Below, piece after piece: positions 11,462 to 13,455 of a stretch of 13,455 nucleotides of DNA. The first letter of the stretch is position 1, and every line of letters starts with the position of its first letter. The stretch lies in the NCBI GenBank assembly GCA_002309795.1, contig DBXZ01000011.1, positions 1 through 13,455 of the forward strand, written 5' to 3'. This DNA comes from Bacteroidales bacterium UBA1199. Lineage in GTDB: Bacteria; Bacteroidota; Bacteroidia; Bacteroidales; UBA932. The position numbers were made by a program, and so were the translations under genes. Below the pieces are notes generated by a model. It had not been told where the DNA came from. It was given only the letters and a program-made list of their open reading frames with translations, and ran no database searches.

Positions 11462-13237
11462 TTATTTTTCAAGGTCAAACTTCATCTTCTTGTCGAAATA
11501 GTGCGTGTGAAGCAGGTGGTGCGACTTCTCCGAGCAAGGAGCACCGAAGAACTCTTTGTAGATCGAGATGATCTCGGGGTTCTCGTGGGACTTGCGGATC
11601 GGCATCTCGCGGTCTGCCTGGTAGGTAGCACCGTAGCGTGCTTTCACGATTGAGGAATCACCGTGGTGATAAGGCTGGCCGGCGCCGTCGATACAGCCGC
11701 CCGGGCAAGCCATCACCTCGACAAAGTGGTACGGGCAGTTGCCTGCCTTGATCTGTTCCATGATGACGCGTGCGTTCTTCATGCCGTAAGCAACGGCGAC
11801 CTTCAGGTCAGCGACGCCGGGGATGGAAACCGTAGCTTCGCGGATGCCGTCCAGGCTGCGGACCTCTTCGAAGTCGATCTTCGGGAGTGTCTTGCCGGTG
11901 AGCACCTCGTAAGCGGTACGGAGCGCTGCCTCCATCACACCGCCGGTAACGCCGAAGATGACGGCTGCACCGGTGGATTCACCGAGCGGCGAGTCGAACT
12001 TCTCCTCCGGAAGACTTGCAAAGTCGATGTTGCAAATCTTGAGCAGGCGGGCGAGTTCGCGGGTGGTAATGGAGTAGTCAACGTCAGGATTGCCGTTCAC
12101 CTTGAGCTCTTCACGCTCGCACTCGTACTTCTTCGCGACGCAAGGCATCACGGAGACGCAGACGAGTTTCTCGCGCGGGGTGTTGATCTTGTCGGCGAAG
12201 TAGGTCTTCACCGTTGCACCGAACATGCCCTGCGGGGATTTTGCGGTGGAAGGATACTCGCGGAGTTCCGGATAGTACTTCTCGTAGAAGTTCACCCATG
12301 CCGGGCAGCAGGAGGTCATCAGCGGGAGCTTGACGCTCTTGTCGCCACCCAGGAACTTGGTGAGGCGGCCGATCAGCTCGGTACCCTCTTCCATGATGGT
12401 GAGGTCGGCGGACCAGTCGGTATCGAAGACGTAGTCGAAACCAACGGCGCGGAGCGCAGCGGCGATTTTGCCGGTAACGATGCTGCCGGCAGGCATGCCG
12501 AACTCTTCACCAAGCGCTACGCGGACTGCCGGAGCAACCTGGACGCAGGTCTTGATGTCGGGGTTGGCGATGTCGCGGAGAATGCGGGCGGTGTGGTCGA
12601 TCTCGGTGAGGGCACCGGTCGGGCAGACAGCGACGCACTGGCCGCAGAAGATACAGTTGGTATCGATGAGGTCCTTGCCGAAAGCGGTGGAAACCACTGC
12701 CGGGAAACCGCGCTCGATGGCGCCGATTGCACCGACGGTCTGGTATTCGTGGCAAACTGCCTCGCAACGGCGGCACATGATGCACTTGTTCGGATCACGG
12801 TGAATGGACGGCGAGAGCGAAATCGCGTAGTTGGACTGAGCGCCCTTGTAGCGGATTTCGCGGATGCCCATGTCGGCAGCGAGAGCCTGGAGCTCGCACT
12901 TGCCGCTCTTAGCGCACTGGAGACAGTCGTTCGGGTGGTCGCTGAGCATCAGCTCAAGGACGGTGCGGCGGGCGTTGACTGCGCGCAGGGAGTTGGTCTT
13001 GACGACCATGTCCGGCATACACTCGGTGATGCAGGCAGGTGCCAGGTTGCGGCGGCCGGCCACTTCCACGACGCAGATGCGGCATCCGCCCGGATGGTTC
13101 TTGAGGGCGAGGCCTTCGAGTTCAAAATTACAGAGGGTAGGAATCTTGATACCCATCTGTGCAGCAGCTTTCAAAATGGTCGTACCCTTAGGCACTTCCA
13201 CGCTTCTGTTGTCTATAGTCAATTTGATAGTATCCAT
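11462..13237 (-). CDS. hydA: [FeFe]-hydrogenase catalytic subunit HydA (group A, NAD(P)H-linked type)
   Basis: The 591-residue product has, in order: a [2Fe-2S] domain (Cys 36, 52, 55, 69), a His-Cys3 [4Fe-4S] motif (His 101, Cys 105, 108, 114), two ferredoxin motifs (Cys 152, 155, 158, 162 and 195, 198, 201, 205), and the H-cluster domain. The latter has L1 TSCCPAW (308-314), L2 MPCVAKKYE (364-372) and L3 EVMACPGGC (507-515), so all four cluster cysteines (311, 366, 511, 515) and the proton-relay Cys 310 are present. A small-subunit-type tail with SHENP and HHLLHTHYF follows. It reduces protons or oxidises H2. With the NuoF- and NuoE-like neighbours it is probably the electron-bifurcating HydABC type. 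The ATG at 13235-13237 is preceded by a strong Shine-Dalgarno. Confidence 0.97.
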   Translation of the reverse strand: MDTIKLTIDNRSVEVPKGTTILKAAAQMGIKIPTLCNFELEGLALKNHPGGCRICVVEVAGRRNLAPACITECMPDMVVKTNSLRAVNARRTVLELMLSDHPNDCLQCAKSGKCELQALAADMGIREIRYKGAQSNYAISLSPSIHRDPNKCIMCRRCEAVCHEYQTVGAIGAIERGFPAVVSTAFGKDLIDTNCIFCGQCVAVCPTGALTEIDHTARILRDIANPDIKTCVQVAPAVRVALGEEFGMPAGSIVTGKIAAALRAVGFDYVFDTDWSADLTIMEEGTELIGRLTKFLGGDKSVKLPLMTSCCPAWVNFYEKYYPELREYPSTAKSPQGMFGATVKTYFADKINTPREKLVCVSVMPCVAKKYECEREELKVNGNPDVDYSITTRELARLLKICNIDFASLPEEKFDSPLGESTGAAVIFGVTGGVMEAALRTAYEVLTGKTLPKIDFEEVRSLDGIREATVSIPGVADLKVAVAYGMKNARVIMEQIKAGNCPYHFVEVMACPGGCIDGAGQPYHHGDSSIVKARYGATYQADREMPIRKSHENPEIISIYKEFFGAPCSEKSHHLLHTHYFDKKMKFDLEK

Positions 13238-13244
13238 GTTTTCT

Positions 13245-13252
13245 TCCTCCCT
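13245..13252 (-). promoter_or_regulatory. Strong ribosome binding site of hydA
   Basis: The minus strand reads AAGGGAGG, 7 bases before the hydA ATG and starting in the stop codon of the upstream gene. Clear Shine-Dalgarno sequences are uncommon before the other genes of this window, so this one suggests high translation of hydA. Confidence 0.6.
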
Positions 13253-13455
13253 TATTTAATGCTGATGGCACCGAATTTACATTTCTCGTAGCAGGTACCG
13301 CACTTGATGCACTTGTCCTGATCGATGACGTGCGGGTTCTTGACCGTACCGGTGATAGCGCTGACAGGGCACGCCCTTGCGCAAGCCGTACAACCCTTGC
13401 ACTTGTCGGGATCGATGATGTATTTCTTCAGGGCCTTGCACTGGCCGGCGCGGCA
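13252..13455 (-). CDS. hydB: NuoF-like subunit (HydB) of trimeric [FeFe]-hydrogenase, C-terminal part
   Basis: Only the last 67 codons are in the window. They encode two [4Fe-4S] ferredoxin motifs, CKGCTACARACP and CIKCGTCYEKC, and end in AISIK before a TAA at 13252-13254. A C-terminal 2x[4Fe-4S] domain is typical of HydB, the flavin- and NAD(P)H-binding NuoF-like subunit of bifurcating hydrogenases, and the position directly before hydA (14 bp) supports this. The leading CRAGQCKAL segment matches the linker that precedes this domain in the family. The NADH-binding and FMN domains lie outside the window, so the call rests on context and on this domain. Another ferredoxin-like protein would be the alternative. 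Confidence 0.82.
   Translation of the reverse strand, partial: CRAGQCKALKKYIIDPDKCKGCTACARACPVSAITGTVKNPHVIDQDKCIKCGTCYEKCKFGAISIK

Noticed and set aside
11663..13291. Plus-strand open frame of 542 codons
   Set aside because: It is antisense to hydA and shows no family features.

Overview
The window looks like the chromosome of an anaerobic member of the Bacteroidales. Several genes are preceded by the Bacteroidetes-type promoter motif (TAnnTTTG at -7). An ECF sigma factor is followed by a protein with one transmembrane segment and a beta-barrel-like C-terminus, a typical Bacteroidetes arrangement. The core genes are GC-rich and encode fermentative hydrogen metabolism. I cannot name genus or species from the sequence.

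Layout. Positions 1-416 (+) hold the 3' end of a class I glutamine amidotransferase-like gamma-glutamyl-GABA hydrolase, convergent with the next unit with one base between the stop codons. Positions 418-5563 (-) are one compact operon: DRTGG protein, RsbT-like ATPase, hydrogenase-like Fe-S protein, second DRTGG protein, PHP phosphoesterase, GHKL ATPase, radA. The first six resemble the accessory set often found beside trimeric [FeFe]-hydrogenases. At 13455-10969 (-) lie hydB (3' end only), hydA and hydC/nuoE, the core of an NAD(P)H-linked, probably electron-bifurcating [FeFe]-hydrogenase.

Between the two hydrogen-related operons lies about 5.4 kb of accessory DNA with lower GC: a Fic gene with a C-terminal winged helix (5729-6787, +); an ECF sigma / membrane-anchored beta-barrel / lipoprotein operon (9026-6887, -); and a strongly AT-rich segment (10954-9266, -). 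That segment holds a frame-shifted secreted-protein gene directly upstream of a barstar-like gene, then two short out-of-frame ORFs upstream of a small putative lipoprotein gene.

The most striking structure is how this DNA joins the hydrogenase operon. The last 33 codons of nuoE plus 14 downstream bases are duplicated 1805 bp away (10955-11070 and 9150-9265, 115 of 116 bases identical), bracketing the AT-rich segment. Next to it, a 44-bp identical terminator-containing repeat (9108-9151 and 6813-6856) brackets the sigma operon. The two repeats meet at 9150-9151, as if cassettes had been inserted one after another at the hydrogenase operon terminator while restoring nuoE each time. Three minus-strand units also start with promoters that overlap or abut the terminator of the unit before them.
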